Shown: positions 26,183 to 35,769, numbered from the stretch's first letter. The stretch is DNA of 64,000 bases from Chloroflexus sp034434295 (GCF_034434295.1 NZ_DAOTZQ010000084.1:14322-78321); one strand, 5' to 3'. Numbers and translations are program-made. Notes: a model not told the origin generated them from the sequence alone.

Positions 26183-27758
26183 ATTTTCTCCGGAGGTTGA
26201 ACGGTTTATTCATCAGTATGTATCACCGCTCACGTCGTTGCAGAGTGCTGTTGATCTCCTCGTCCACCACTATGGACAGAGTACTGATCAGCGCCTTAAC
26301 AATCTGGTCTCTTCATTACAGCGCTCAACCGTGCGTTTGCGTCAGTTTGCTCAGTTACTGACAGAACATCTTCAACAAGAGGATGAGGACATTGTTGTCC
26401 GTGTTCCACGGGCGTGGTATTGGCGAGATCAGCATGCTGCACCATCTGTAGACGCTTTACCGTCTGCATCGCTAGGGTCGGGTTTAGCAGTGTTGGTAGG
26501 CGAAGCAGACCTCGACGATCTGGCTGCTCTGTTCCACAATGCCGGCTGGCAGGTTGAGCGAGTGTCATCATGCGCTGCCGGCCTTGATACCGCCCGTTAC
26601 CGCCGTCCACGTTTGCTGATTATTGCTGGCACCACTGCCGATATCGAGCCGGCCTTATGTGCGCAGATTGTGCATACCGATCCAGAGACACGCGGTGTGG
26701 TTGTGGCAGTGGCCACCCGTGATCGCTCAGTCCGTCCTGTAACAGGCATTCCCTATATTGATCTGCAACAACCGCTGCTTGAACAGCTCCATCGCCTGCT
26801 GTCCATGCATCACCAGGCCGGTCAGAACGTGCCGCGGATTTTGCTGGTTGATGATGAGCTGGATATTCGGGTTATCCTTAGCCAACAATTAACGGATGCC
26901 GGTTTTGTGGTGGTAACGGCATATGATGCGACAACGGCGTTACGGCTGATGCATGAACAATTCTTCGACCTGGTCATCCTGGATCGACTACTGCCCGATG
27001 GTGATGGCTTAAACGTGTTACGGACGATTCGCTCGTCCGGTACGACGCGCCTGATTCCGGTGATGCTGCTTTCAGCGGTGAGTTCGTTAGATGAGAAAGT
27101 ACGCAGTCTGCAATTGGGTGCTGATGATTACGTGGTGAAACCGTGTAGTGCGGCAGAACTGGCAGCACGTATTCGTTCGATCTTGCGCCGGAGCGAACGC
27201 GAGAGCAGTCTGAACCCCATTTCGCGCTTACCCGGCAATACGACGATTGAACAGGTTATTCATGAGCGATTGGTCAAACAGGAACCTTTTGCGGTTGGCT
27301 ATATCGACCTTGACAATTTTAAGGGGTACAATGATCACTACGGCTTCTTCAAAGGTGATGCAGTCATTTTACACGCTGCCCGGTTACTGTCTGAAGTTGT
27401 CCACTGGCAGGACACGCCTGACGATTTTTTGGGTCATTTAGGTGGTGATGATTTTGTGCTGGTTTCAACCCTCGAACGGGCGCAGCAGATCGGACAGGCG
27501 ATGATCGAACGATTCGATGCTACTATTCCGTACTTCTACGCACCTGAAGATCGTCAGCGTGGTTATATTGTTGGACACGACCGTCAGGGACGACCGTGCC
27601 GATATCCACTGTTGAGTGTCTCGATTGCGATTGTACCAGTGACGCCGTTGCGCTATCGACAGCCATACGAGATTGCAATGCGGGCAGCCATTGTGAAGCG
27701 ACAGTCGAAATCGGTCACTGGGAGTTGTGTGATTATCGATAATGAAGAAAGAGGATAG
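26175..27758 (+). CDS. Receiver-GGDEF diguanylate cyclase
   Basis: 527 residues. The first 100 residues are helical, perhaps HPt-like or a linker. A degenerate receiver (about 105-200) and a full receiver (ILLVDDELDIR, LVILDRLLPDGDG) follow. The C-terminal GGDEF domain has GYIDLDNFKGYNDHYG and active-site GGDDF. It should make cyclic di-GMP on phosphorylation, making it the likely output of the operon. GAGG precedes ATG 26175, which overlaps the kinase stop (ATGAGTAA). Confidence 0.88.
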   Translation: MSKFSPEVERFIHQYVSPLTSLQSAVDLLVHHYGQSTDQRLNNLVSSLQRSTVRLRQFAQLLTEHLQQEDEDIVVRVPRAWYWRDQHAAPSVDALPSASLGSGLAVLVGEADLDDLAALFHNAGWQVERVSSCAAGLDTARYRRPRLLIIAGTTADIEPALCAQIVHTDPETRGVVVAVATRDRSVRPVTGIPYIDLQQPLLEQLHRLLSMHHQAGQNVPRILLVDDELDIRVILSQQLTDAGFVVVTAYDATTALRLMHEQFFDLVILDRLLPDGDGLNVLRTIRSSGTTRLIPVMLLSAVSSLDEKVRSLQLGADDYVVKPCSAAELAARIRSILRRSERESSLNPISRLPGNTTIEQVIHERLVKQEPFAVGYIDLDNFKGYNDHYGFFKGDAVILHAARLLSEVVHWQDTPDDFLGHLGGDDFVLVSTLERAQQIGQAMIERFDATIPYFYAPEDRQRGYIVGHDRQGRPCRYPLLSVSIAIVPVTPLRYRQPYEIAMRAAIVKRQSKSVTGSCVIIDNEERG

Positions 27759-27760
27759 CA

Positions 27761-28354
27761 ATGCCTTCTGTGCCGGTACCAACAATTGTAGAACGCACAA
27801 GCCGTGGGGAGCGAAGCTGGGATATCTTTTCGCGCCTGTTGAGAGAGCGAGTGGTGTTGATTGGTGAACCCATCGACGACGAACTGGCTTCATCAGTCGT
27901 CGCTCAGTTGCTGGTGTTGCAACAGCAAGACCCTGAACGCGATATCTGGATGTATATCAACAGTCCTGGTGGCGTGATCCGGGCCGGCCTGGCGATCTAC
28001 GACACGATGCAACTGGTAACCCCCGATATTTGCACAGTGTGCGTGGGCCGCGCTGCGAGTATGGCGACCGTCTTGCTTTGTGCCGGTACGAAGGGGAAAC
28101 GGTTTGCCCTGCCACACGCCACCATCCACTCGCATCCGGCAGGTGGCGGTGCCGAAGGGTATGCCCCCGATGTCCAGATTGCGGTAGACGAAATGCTGCG
28201 TTTGCAACGATTACTGCGCGAGATCATGGCTAAGCATTCCGGTCAACCCGTTGAGCGCCTGGAAGCCGATTTTAGTCGAGATTTCTATATGACGGCACCA
28301 CAGGCGCTGGAGTACGGATTGATCGATGCTATTCTAACACCAAACCGGTCGTGA
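27761..28354 (+). CDS. clpP: ATP-dependent Clp protease proteolytic subunit
   Basis: 197 residues, the usual ClpP length. The catalytic triad fits Ser100 (GRAASMATVL), His125 (IHSHPAGG) and Asp174 (SRDFYMTA). The His loop differs from the canonical I-H-Q-P, so it may be a divergent paralogue. GAGG precedes the ATG, which lies 2 nt after the diguanylate cyclase stop, so clpP is cotranscribed with the signalling genes. No ClpX or ClpA gene is adjacent. Its 3' end overlaps the convergent hydrolase gene by 26 bp. Confidence 0.9.
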   Translation: MPSVPVPTIVERTSRGERSWDIFSRLLRERVVLIGEPIDDELASSVVAQLLVLQQQDPERDIWMYINSPGGVIRAGLAIYDTMQLVTPDICTVCVGRAASMATVLLCAGTKGKRFALPHATIHSHPAGGGAEGYAPDVQIAVDEMLRLQRLLREIMAKHSGQPVERLEADFSRDFYMTAPQALEYGLIDAILTPNRS

Positions 28355-29414
28355 AGGCAGACTGGTTCAGGTGTCGTGCGAGCCAGTCAACCGTGAGCGT
28401 GATGCATTCCAGGTCTATCGGTAGCGAGATATGACTGGCGAACGGCAAGAGATGATACTCAGCCCAGCCGGCTGCTAGCGCTGCAACTTCGGCTGCTGCG
28501 GCTGGCGGTACAATTGCATCGCGTCCGGCATAGACCAGCAGGGTCGGTAATGGTGGCTCTCGTCGGGCCAGCGGGCGCAGGCTTTCGGGAAAGGCCAGAG
28601 CATCGAATAAGTCCCAGGTACTGATCGTAGCCCGAATCCCACTGGTTTGCCACGCTCTGATCACATGATCAACAGCACCATCGCGGAAGAGGTGTAGCAT
28701 GCGCAATTGTAGAATTGCCAGTGCTTCACGAATCTGCACCTGTCGGTATGCCCGGGTATCAAGCCGCAACCGTGGTGGTACTTCCCAGAGCGCCAGCGCA
28801 TCCACGCTGGCGCCGTTCGCGACCGCCCGGGCCAGTACTGCACCGCCGAGGCTCATCCCGATAGCGCCAACCTGAGTGTAGCGCTGGCGTAGCCAGTCAA
28901 TCGGATCGGCAACGCTGTCAACCATGTGTGGAAACGCCTGGGGTCGTGGACTCTCGCCATGACCGTCGAGATCGATCAAGAGCGCGGCGACGCCGTGCGC
29001 AATCAGTCCATCCACCAGTCGCCAAGCGTAAAAGGTCTTATCGCAGCCTGAACCATGAGTGACCAGCACCGCAGTCTTCGACCCACCGTGTGGTACGATG
29101 TGCAGTGCCGGTACCGGTCCATGGCGGGCGGGTAGATCGAGGCGTACAATCTGGCGATCCGGGTAACGCCCTGGCCGTAACTGTTGTTTTGGATCGAGCT
29201 GCCGTCGCCGGAGGGTAGCCAGGACTATCTGACCAAAGAGTGCCGGTAATAGCAGTGCCAGATGGCTGCGCCATCCCGAAGCCGGCTGGCTCCAGGCCAT
29301 GGTCAGAAATGGTAATGCCAATCGGTTGCTCCAGCTCAACCCCCGCAGACCACTGAGATGGGCAACCGCATTACCAAGCGTAATCAGCCGTAAGAAGGTG
29401 TTAAGTAAACGCAC
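28329..29414 (-). CDS. Alpha/beta-fold hydrolase with N-terminal hydrophobic region
   Basis: 361 residues. The nucleophile elbow is GMSLGG, the acid is probably Asp in YAGRDAIVP and the His is in FASHISLP; the oxyanion segment is HGSGCDKTFYAW. The first 90 residues are hydrophobic and may anchor the protein in the membrane. Substrate unknown. GTG 29414 is chosen because GAGG lies 4 nt upstream; the frame is open further but would run across the mnmE start. An ATG at 29300 is an alternative. Confidence 0.75.
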   Translation of the reverse strand: MRLLNTFLRLITLGNAVAHLSGLRGLSWSNRLALPFLTMAWSQPASGWRSHLALLLPALFGQIVLATLRRRQLDPKQQLRPGRYPDRQIVRLDLPARHGPVPALHIVPHGGSKTAVLVTHGSGCDKTFYAWRLVDGLIAHGVAALLIDLDGHGESPRPQAFPHMVDSVADPIDWLRQRYTQVGAIGMSLGGAVLARAVANGASVDALALWEVPPRLRLDTRAYRQVQIREALAILQLRMLHLFRDGAVDHVIRAWQTSGIRATISTWDLFDALAFPESLRPLARREPPLPTLLVYAGRDAIVPPAAAAEVAALAAGWAEYHLLPFASHISLPIDLECITLTVDWLARHLNQSAFTTGLVLE

Positions 29415-29423
29415 AGAACCTCG

Positions 29424-30782
29424 ATGAATGACACAATTGCTGCAATTGCCACACCACCCGGAGAAGGTGGCATTGGTATTATACGCCTGAGTGGGCCTGA
29501 CGCTCAATCGATTGCGATGCGCATTTTTCGTCCCGTGCGGCCAGGACGGTTGCGCAGTCATCGGGTGCGCTATGGACACGTGATCGGGCCTGATGGAGAA
29601 GTCATCGATGAAGCATTGCTGACGCTGATGGCCGCTCCTCACAGCTTTACCCGTGAAGATGTCGTGGAGATCTCTTGCCACGGCGGAGCGCTTCCAGTCC
29701 AACTGACCCTCGAAGCAGCCCTGGCTGCCGGCGCCCGGCTGGCGAATCCCGGTGAATTTACCTTACGGGCTTTTCTCAATGGTCGGATTGATCTGAGTCA
29801 AGCCGAAGCCACCCTCGATGTGATTCGGGCACAGACGAGTGCCGGGCTGGCGATTGCGCAGGCACAGTTGGGGGGCTGGCTGGCACGCGAGGTACGGGCT
29901 GCCCGCACAGCCATCCTTGAACCGCTGGCCTACATTACTGCGCTGATCGATTTTCCTGAAGAGGGGATTGAACCGCAGACGGTGGCTGGGCCAATTGAAC
30001 AGGCGCTGACCACGGTCGAGCACTTACTGGCCGGGGCCGATCAGGGCATGGTCTTGCGCAACGGTGCGCGCGTCGTGCTGGTTGGCCGCCCAAATGTTGG
30101 CAAGTCAAGCCTGCTCAATGCCCTGCTCCGGGTTGAACGCGCTATAGTTACCCCCATCCCCGGTACAACGCGCGATACCCTGGAAGAGATGGCAAATCTG
30201 GCGGGGGTACCGGTGGTGTTAATCGACACCGCCGGTATGCGTACCAGTACCGATCCGGTTGAACAGATTGGGGTGGAGCGGGCAGCAGCGGCGCTGGCCG
30301 GTGCTGACCTGGCGCTGCTTGTCTTCGACTCATCACAACCGTTTACCCCCGAAGATGAAGCGATGCTGGTGACCACTGCCGACCGACCAACCATCATTGT
30401 CTGGAACAAGTGCGATGATCCGGATGTACCGCCACCGCCCGCTCCGCCGCATCCGAAAGCGATGGCTGTGGTTGCCTGTTCGGCTCGCTATGGTCATGGG
30501 ATCGATACGCTGGCTAAAACAATCGCTACGACCTTGCTCGGTGGCACATTACCGGCTGTTGGCGCAACGCATCTGGTCAGCAATCCGCGTCACCGGGCTG
30601 CCCTGCGGCGGGCCGCCGAGTTTCTGCGCGCAGCTCAAGAAACCCTGGCCGCCGGTGCGGCAACCGATCTCCTGGCAGCCGATTTAACCGGTGCTGCCAA
30701 TGCGTTGGGTGAGATTACCGGTGAAACTGTGGGTGAAGATTTGCTCGACATGATCTTCAGTCGTTTCTGCATCGGCAAATAG
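29424..30782 (+). CDS. mnmE: tRNA-modifying GTPase MnmE
   Basis: 452 residues, full length. The N-terminal folate-binding domain starts NDTIAAIATPPGEGGIGIIR. The GTPase domain shows GRPNVGKSS, DTAG and NKCD, and the C-terminus ends FCIGK with the essential Cys. With MnmG it makes the 5-carboxymethylaminomethyl group on wobble uridines. Its start lies 9 bp from the divergent hydrolase start and has no clear ribosome site, so control signals must overlap the hydrolase gene. pgk follows after 55 nt. Confidence 0.95.
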   Translation: MNDTIAAIATPPGEGGIGIIRLSGPDAQSIAMRIFRPVRPGRLRSHRVRYGHVIGPDGEVIDEALLTLMAAPHSFTREDVVEISCHGGALPVQLTLEAALAAGARLANPGEFTLRAFLNGRIDLSQAEATLDVIRAQTSAGLAIAQAQLGGWLAREVRAARTAILEPLAYITALIDFPEEGIEPQTVAGPIEQALTTVEHLLAGADQGMVLRNGARVVLVGRPNVGKSSLLNALLRVERAIVTPIPGTTRDTLEEMANLAGVPVVLIDTAGMRTSTDPVEQIGVERAAAALAGADLALLVFDSSQPFTPEDEAMLVTTADRPTIIVWNKCDDPDVPPPPAPPHPKAMAVVACSARYGHGIDTLAKTIATTLLGGTLPAVGATHLVSNPRHRAALRRAAEFLRAAQETLAAGAATDLLAADLTGAANALGEITGETVGEDLLDMIFSRFCIGK

Positions 30783-30837
30783 CCCCTGTGTTACAATGAC
30801 AGCGGGCCGTTATACCGCGAATTAAGGAGGAACGCGC

Positions 30838-32040
30838 ATGAACAAGAAGACCATCCGTGATGTGGATTGGGCCGGAAAACGTGCGCTGGTACGAGTTGAT
30901 TTCAACGTGCCACTTGATGATCAGGGTCAGATTACCGATGATACCCGGATTCGGGCGGCATTACCGACCATTCGCTATCTGCTGGAACACGGTGCCAGTG
31001 TGGTCTTGATGTCGCACCTGGGGCGTCCGAAGGGTAAACCCGATCCGAAGTACAGTTTGCGTCCCGTTGTCGAGCGTTTGTTTGAACTGCTGCCCGAAGC
31101 AAAAGAGGTCAAGAAGACCGAGGCGATCACCGGGCCGGCGGCGGAGGCGGCTGTGGCGATGCTAAAACCAGGGCAGGTATTGGTACTCGAAAACACTCGC
31201 TTCGATCCCCGTGAAGAGCCAAACGATCCGGCAATGGCGGCTGAACTGGCGAAATTGGGCGATATTTTCGTCAACGATGCCTTCGGCACAGCCCACCGCG
31301 CCAATGCCAGCACTGAGGGCGTAGCGCACTATCTGCCGGCTGTTGCCGGTTTTCTTATGGAAAAAGAACTGACGTACATCGGTGGTGCCCTGAATAATCC
31401 GCAGCGTCCATTCGTAACTGTCATCGGTGGTGCGAAAATCAGTGACAAGATCGGCGTGATCGAAAATCTGCTGGGTAAGGTCGATGCACTACTCATTGGT
31501 GGTGGTATGGCTAACACCTTCCTGCTTGCCAAAGGGCTGAATGTCGGCGACTCACTGGTCGAACCGGACAGTGTACCGGTGGCTCAGCAGTTGATGGCCC
31601 GTGCTGAAGAGCGGGGTGCTCGCCTGCTGTTACCGGTTGACGTGGTGATTGCCGATGCGTTTAGCGCCGATGCCCAGCGCCAGGTTGTTGATGTAAGTGC
31701 AATTCCTGCCGGCTGGCGCGTGCTCGATAGTGGCCCCAAGACCATCGAACAATACAGCGCCGAGATTCGGGCTGCCCGCACAGTTATCTGGAATGGGCCG
31801 ATGGGTGTCTTTGAACTAGAGCCGTTTGCCGTCGGTACACGTGCTATTGCCCAGGCAATGGCCGAAGCGGCTGCCAATGGTGCAATCACAATTGTCGGTG
31901 GTGGGGATAGTGTGGCCGCAGTGGAACAGGCCGGTCTGGCCGATAAGATGTCGCATGTGAGTACCGGCGGTGGTGCCTCGCTTGAGTTGCTTGAGGGACG
32001 AGTCTTGCCGGGTGTGGCTGCGCTGCAAGATGCAGAGTAG
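30838..32040 (+). CDS. pgk: Phosphoglycerate kinase
   Basis: 400 residues, complete. RVDFNVPLD, SHLGRPKGKPDPKYSL, the DAFGTAHRANAS segment and the nucleotide loop GGGDSVAAVEQAG are all present. It interconverts 1,3-bisphosphoglycerate and 3-phosphoglycerate in glycolysis/gluconeogenesis. AAGGAGG lies upstream of ATG 30838. The gene is followed by a UUCG-loop terminator at 32080; no gapdh gene is adjacent. Confidence 0.97.
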   Translation: MNKKTIRDVDWAGKRALVRVDFNVPLDDQGQITDDTRIRAALPTIRYLLEHGASVVLMSHLGRPKGKPDPKYSLRPVVERLFELLPEAKEVKKTEAITGPAAEAAVAMLKPGQVLVLENTRFDPREEPNDPAMAAELAKLGDIFVNDAFGTAHRANASTEGVAHYLPAVAGFLMEKELTYIGGALNNPQRPFVTVIGGAKISDKIGVIENLLGKVDALLIGGGMANTFLLAKGLNVGDSLVEPDSVPVAQQLMARAEERGARLLLPVDVVIADAFSADAQRQVVDVSAIPAGWRVLDSGPKTIEQYSAEIRAARTVIWNGPMGVFELEPFAVGTRAIAQAMAEAAANGAITIVGGGDSVAAVEQAGLADKMSHVSTGGGASLELLEGRVLPGVAALQDAE

Positions 32041-32079
32041 TCTGGCTTGAGCAGGAGTTTTCAGGCGACCTACAGACGT

Positions 32080-32109
32080 AGTAGCACAGGCTTCGGCCTG
32101 TGCTACTTT
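32080..32109 (+). terminator. UUCG tetraloop terminator after pgk
   Basis: AGTAGCACAGGC pairs perfectly with GCCTGTGCTACT over a TTCG loop, followed by TT. It is also the convergent end of the golvesin-like gene. The same stem sequence occurs at 60451 with another loop. Confidence 0.75.
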
Positions 32110-32124
32110 CCAATCTACCATCGC

Positions 32125-33471
32125 CTACGGCACCGCTGTCGTATCTACAACTGCCGCAGTCTCCCACGGCTCAACATTCCCTGCCCAATCGCGTGCACGA
32201 ATCCGGAACTCAAACTGTTTGCCTTCGTGGGGGCCAAACCATGCGCTCAAGTCGGTCGTGCCCAATTTCCAATCCGTCCAGCCACCGTTCGGCAATAGAC
32301 GCACCTGTACATCGTAACTGGCGATACCGGTCAGATCATCATTGCCGCCCCACTGGATCTGAAACCCATTGTCAACCCGTGAGATCGAAATAATCTGCGT
32401 ATCAGGCGGTGTCGTGTCACTGCGCGGTTCCCAGGCAATAGCGTCGAAGCGCACCGCCAGGCCGCGATCATCGGTGAGATCGCTTAGGAAGACCTGGGGT
32501 ACGTCATTGTTAACACCGCCAAAATAGTATGTACCAAGCGAAGCCCACTGACCGGCGGCGGCACGTTGGTCGAGTGTTACTTCGGTGATTGCCCCGTCAT
32601 GGCTGATCTGATAACGGGCACTGGTAGTCGCTGGATTGCCGCAGACCGGGATGTAGGCTTTTACTTCGTAGAACCCAGGGCTGAGATCAGGCGCTTGCCA
32701 GCTTGCGGCAGTGGTAGCTTTTGTGGGATCGGTCGTTGAATACGTCCATTGATGTTGACCGTTTAAGCCACACGTCTCTTCATACCAGTCTTTGCCGACC
32801 GGATCAAAAGCAGAATCGGCGTTGTCAATGGTGGTTGCACCTTCTGGAGCAGTCACAGTGGAATCGGGATTGTCGGTTATCTGCCCGGAGCCGACGTCGA
32901 TAGCCGAACCGGGGCCAGGGTCTTCGCCCAGCCAGAGAAATGTGACGTAGACATAATCGCTGCGGGTCATACCCAGGTCATCCCAGAAGGTACCATCGGC
33001 GATGTCGATTCCATTCGGGAAGGTGATGCGTCGTCCCCATTCATCGCGTCCGCCGTTGTAGCCATGATAGTAGGCGGCTTCAGCCATTGGCATACCTACC
33101 GGTAAATCGCTGTACCGTCGATTGGGATTCCAGTAATCATCGCGGGTGTTCCATGGGCCGACATCCCAGACCGGCACGACGACTGAACGGCCATTGTAGG
33201 TGAGACGAACTTTGAATTTGTCAGTGCCTTTTGGCGAGAGAACACACCAGCACGGGAGGGCGACGAAGCGGTCACGGGGTTGAATGATATGACCATTTGT
33301 GGTTCGGCGACCAACTAAACCTTCACGGGTAGCGAAGATACGGTAGGTTGGTGCGAGGTTCGACTGCTGAGACGGTGAAGTCGTTGGGGCAGCCTGGACG
33401 TGGGCGATGGCTGTCGAAAGAATGACCAGCACAACGACAAGCAGGCCATGGCGAACGATCCTTCCTCTCAT
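32125..33471 (-). CDS. Secreted protein with golvesin/xanthan-lyase-like C-terminal domain
   Basis: 448 residues. A signal peptide (hydrophobic HGLLVVVLVILSTAIAHVQA) is followed by a beta-rich part with RRTTNGHIIQPRDRF and VPVWDVGPWNTRDDYWNP, suggestive of a double-psi barrel. The middle (WQAPDLSPGFYEVKAYIP) resembles the golvesin/Xly-type carbohydrate-binding fold, and the end is a fibronectin-III-like module (YDVQVRLLPNGGWTDW). It is probably extracellular and polysaccharide-related; no catalytic motif is evident. AAAGGAGG lies 9 nt before ATG 33471, preferred over ATG 33498. Confidence 0.75.
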   Translation of the reverse strand: MRGRIVRHGLLVVVLVILSTAIAHVQAAPTTSPSQQSNLAPTYRIFATREGLVGRRTTNGHIIQPRDRFVALPCWCVLSPKGTDKFKVRLTYNGRSVVVPVWDVGPWNTRDDYWNPNRRYSDLPVGMPMAEAAYYHGYNGGRDEWGRRITFPNGIDIADGTFWDDLGMTRSDYVYVTFLWLGEDPGPGSAIDVGSGQITDNPDSTVTAPEGATTIDNADSAFDPVGKDWYEETCGLNGQHQWTYSTTDPTKATTAASWQAPDLSPGFYEVKAYIPVCGNPATTSARYQISHDGAITEVTLDQRAAAGQWASLGTYYFGGVNNDVPQVFLSDLTDDRGLAVRFDAIAWEPRSDTTPPDTQIISISRVDNGFQIQWGGNDDLTGIASYDVQVRLLPNGGWTDWKLGTTDLSAWFGPHEGKQFEFRIRARDWAGNVEPWETAAVVDTTAVP

Positions 33472-33727
33472 AAATTGTTTCCTCCTTTGTGACGGCATAC
33501 GGCTATTCGCCGGGCAGACGCGAGGCAGCCGTCATCGGGTGAGGTCCGCCGACGCCAGGGGGCGCCATTGGTGCCTCGTAAGCATTACTGTGGTTTGCGT
33601 CTGCCAGGGCGTCGCGCAATGCGCAAACAGAGCGCAACAGTGGTAGTTGAGGAGTGCTGGCAACAGGGCCAGAGCACTGGCGACGCCCGCCTATCGTAGC
33701 CGAAGCAACGGGCTTCGGGGTGTAGCG

Positions 33728-34888
33728 TTATCGGCCGCCTTCGACGGTCAGGTTGGCAAGGTCGGGTATGGCAGCAATCCAGACCGATCCGGGCGCGAGT
33801 GGTATTTCGTTGCCATTCGCGTCAACCAGATACAGTTGCGCGTAGCCGGCTGCTTTCCGCCAGGTCGCTTCAATCATGCGCCCGTCGCGGAAGATACGAG
33901 CCTGGCCCTCGCCGATCACATCTTGCTCGATACGACCTTTAGGATCGTTGGGGATAGGCCGTTCGGGCACTTCCAACACGACAACATTCTTAAACTGTAA
34001 TTGCGCACCGGTTGCCGCATCAACGTGTGGGCGATTACTGCGGAAGTAGCGGTAGCTATTCGTGGCCGGATCGTAGCTCCAGCCTACGCTTGCCTCGCGG
34101 TAAATGAAGAAGTAGCGCAATTCTTGTTGTGCAGGACGGTCTTCCAGTGGGGCTTCGGACGAGTAGGTAAACCCAATCTCTTCCAGCCCTTCAACCGGAC
34201 GGTCATTCGCTGCGGCAAAAGCAGCGATGTTTGCACTATTGGTGTAGAGGTTGTGGGGGGCGCTGCGGTCGTGCGTGCGATAGAAATAGCTGCTGGCATT
34301 TCCGCGTAATGCATCCATATTGATCAGTTCAATGGACGTTTCTGCCAGCAACAACCCTTCCGGCGATCCTCCGGCATGAACATACACTGCCCGTAGTCCC
34401 TTTGCCCATTCGACATAATATGGTCGGGCACTGCGTACCGGGCCAATGACCGGCATATCAGGTGAAATACCAGGAATAAAGATCGCCATATAGCGCGTAA
34501 TTCCAAATTCAGCCAGCGCTTCAAAGACAACCGCAGCCCCATCCATGCCGGTCTGCGGGTAGGCATTCGGATGGTTGTCATACATTACTGCGAAGGGCCG
34601 TGTAGTCACCGAACCACGTGGAACCGCCAGCGGTGCTGTTATCGGTTCAGGTGAGGGTGTTGGTTCAGGAGTAGCGGTTGGCTCAGGAGTAGCAGTAGCT
34701 GCGGGTGTTGCCGTAGGCGGCAGTGTTGGGACGGCTGTTGGTTGTGGTGTATCCGCTGGTAATCGCGTCTCTATTGCGATGAGAGTGGGGAGTGGGGTAG
34801 CTATTGGCGTATTCGCAACAGCAGATCCACACGCACCGATGAGCACGATACTGAGCAACAGGGCTAGCGAAGAAAATCTACTTATCAT
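33728..34888 (-). CDS. DUF3048 (YerB-like) lipoprotein
   Basis: 386 residues. A signal peptide ends in lipobox LIGAC. A Thr/Pro-rich linker (PTPSPEP-type) follows, then the conserved domain: RPFAVMYDNHPNAYPQTG, FGITRYMAIF, IGPVRSARPYYVEWA. Such lipoproteins are widespread in Gram-positives and Chloroflexi; their function is unknown. ATG 34888 follows AGAGG; the longer open frame to 35041 lacks a start signal. The upstream DNA carries a family-1 element. Confidence 0.85.
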   Translation of the reverse strand: MISRFSSLALLLSIVLIGACGSAVANTPIATPLPTLIAIETRLPADTPQPTAVPTLPPTATPAATATPEPTATPEPTPSPEPITAPLAVPRGSVTTRPFAVMYDNHPNAYPQTGMDGAAVVFEALAEFGITRYMAIFIPGISPDMPVIGPVRSARPYYVEWAKGLRAVYVHAGGSPEGLLLAETSIELINMDALRGNASSYFYRTHDRSAPHNLYTNSANIAAFAAANDRPVEGLEEIGFTYSSEAPLEDRPAQQELRYFFIYREASVGWSYDPATNSYRYFRSNRPHVDAATGAQLQFKNVVVLEVPERPIPNDPKGRIEQDVIGEGQARIFRDGRMIEATWRKAAGYAQLYLVDANGNEIPLAPGSVWIAAIPDLANLTVEGGR

Positions 34889-35066
34889 GTTCCTCTTTCC
34901 TTGTGCACCGCAAAGCATGGCGGATAGCACGGGCGGCCTATTATACCATGGCTCTGCTATTTGGCAAGCAGCGATCTTTTTGGGTTGCATGTGTTTATTG
35001 GTGGAAACTGCAGCAGCCCTGCGCCGACGTCTGGAAGCCACCTCATTGATCCTGGCAGTACAGTGG

Positions 35067-35422
35067 AGAACTTATTTCATAAAAGTTGAGCGGTCGTGTT
35101 AGCTGACTATCGCACAGGCGCATGAACGCCTGCCAATCACTAACGACAGTATTGTCCTGCTCCCAGTCTGCCAGGATGGAAGCGAGGAGGGCTGACGACC
35201 ATCGTCAGTACCATCACTTGTTGAGTTGGTTATCTTGTCCGTTTGTCATGCGCGTGGCGCAGCGTTTGGCGTGCGGCATCCGCGCTGCTGCTTCTCATGA
35301 TCTGGCACGTGTCACGTCGTTGACCCTGCTGGTCACGGGGATGCTGTCCGTACTCGTCCAATCATGTCGTCTGTCGGTAATGAATGAGCTACCTTCTGGT
35401 CGATGTTTTTGAAATAGGTTCT
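35067..35422 (-). mobile_element. Family-1 MITE-like element, full length
   Basis: 356 bp between AGAACTTATTTCATAAAAG and TTTTTGAAATAGGTTCT, the inverted termini of the family, in reverse orientation relative to 45431 and 54604. Its central palindrome is mutated (GTGCGGCATCCGCGCTGCTGC). No target duplication or conserved ORF is seen. Confidence 0.65.
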
Positions 35423-35523
35423 AAACCGCCACTCACTGCTGCTACCTGCAATCACGCGCCATTGAGCAGGCAATATCCGTACTGTTCACCCGTAAACGCG
35501 GTACAATATCATCAAATATTAGA

Positions 35524-35747
35524 TAACCCAGGTTGCTACCTATGCTGTGAGCAGACCGCGTGAGGCTAACTGCAATAATGAACAGCACGGCGCTTTGCAC
35601 AACACTGTTGAGCGTAACTGTATGAACCATGTGAGTAGCAGTCAGTTCCCATCGACGTGCTTCGTCACGCCTTAAGAGTAACTCGGATAATGCCCATCCT
35701 CTGTGCCCTCCGTGCCTCTGTGGTGATACAGGTGGCAACTTGCGTTA
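35524..35747 (-). mobile_element. Family-2 MITE-like element, full length
   Basis: 224 bp between TAACCCAGGTTGCTACCTAT and AGGTGGCAACTTGCGTTA. The reverse strand carries a frame with WELTATHMV...VLFIIAVSL that is partly conserved in the copy at 62287 (WELAAHHIV...VLVILAVSL). It ends 22 bp before the start of the large kinase gene, so it may carry or displace that promoter. Confidence 0.65.
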
Positions 35748-35769
35748 GTTATTAAATGGAGTGTCGATC

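Noticed and set aside
35442..35738. 98-residue reverse ORF as an independent gene
   Set aside because: It lies almost wholly inside a family-2 element, lacks a ribosome site, and its counterpart is broken in the 4123 copy; treated as part of the repeat.
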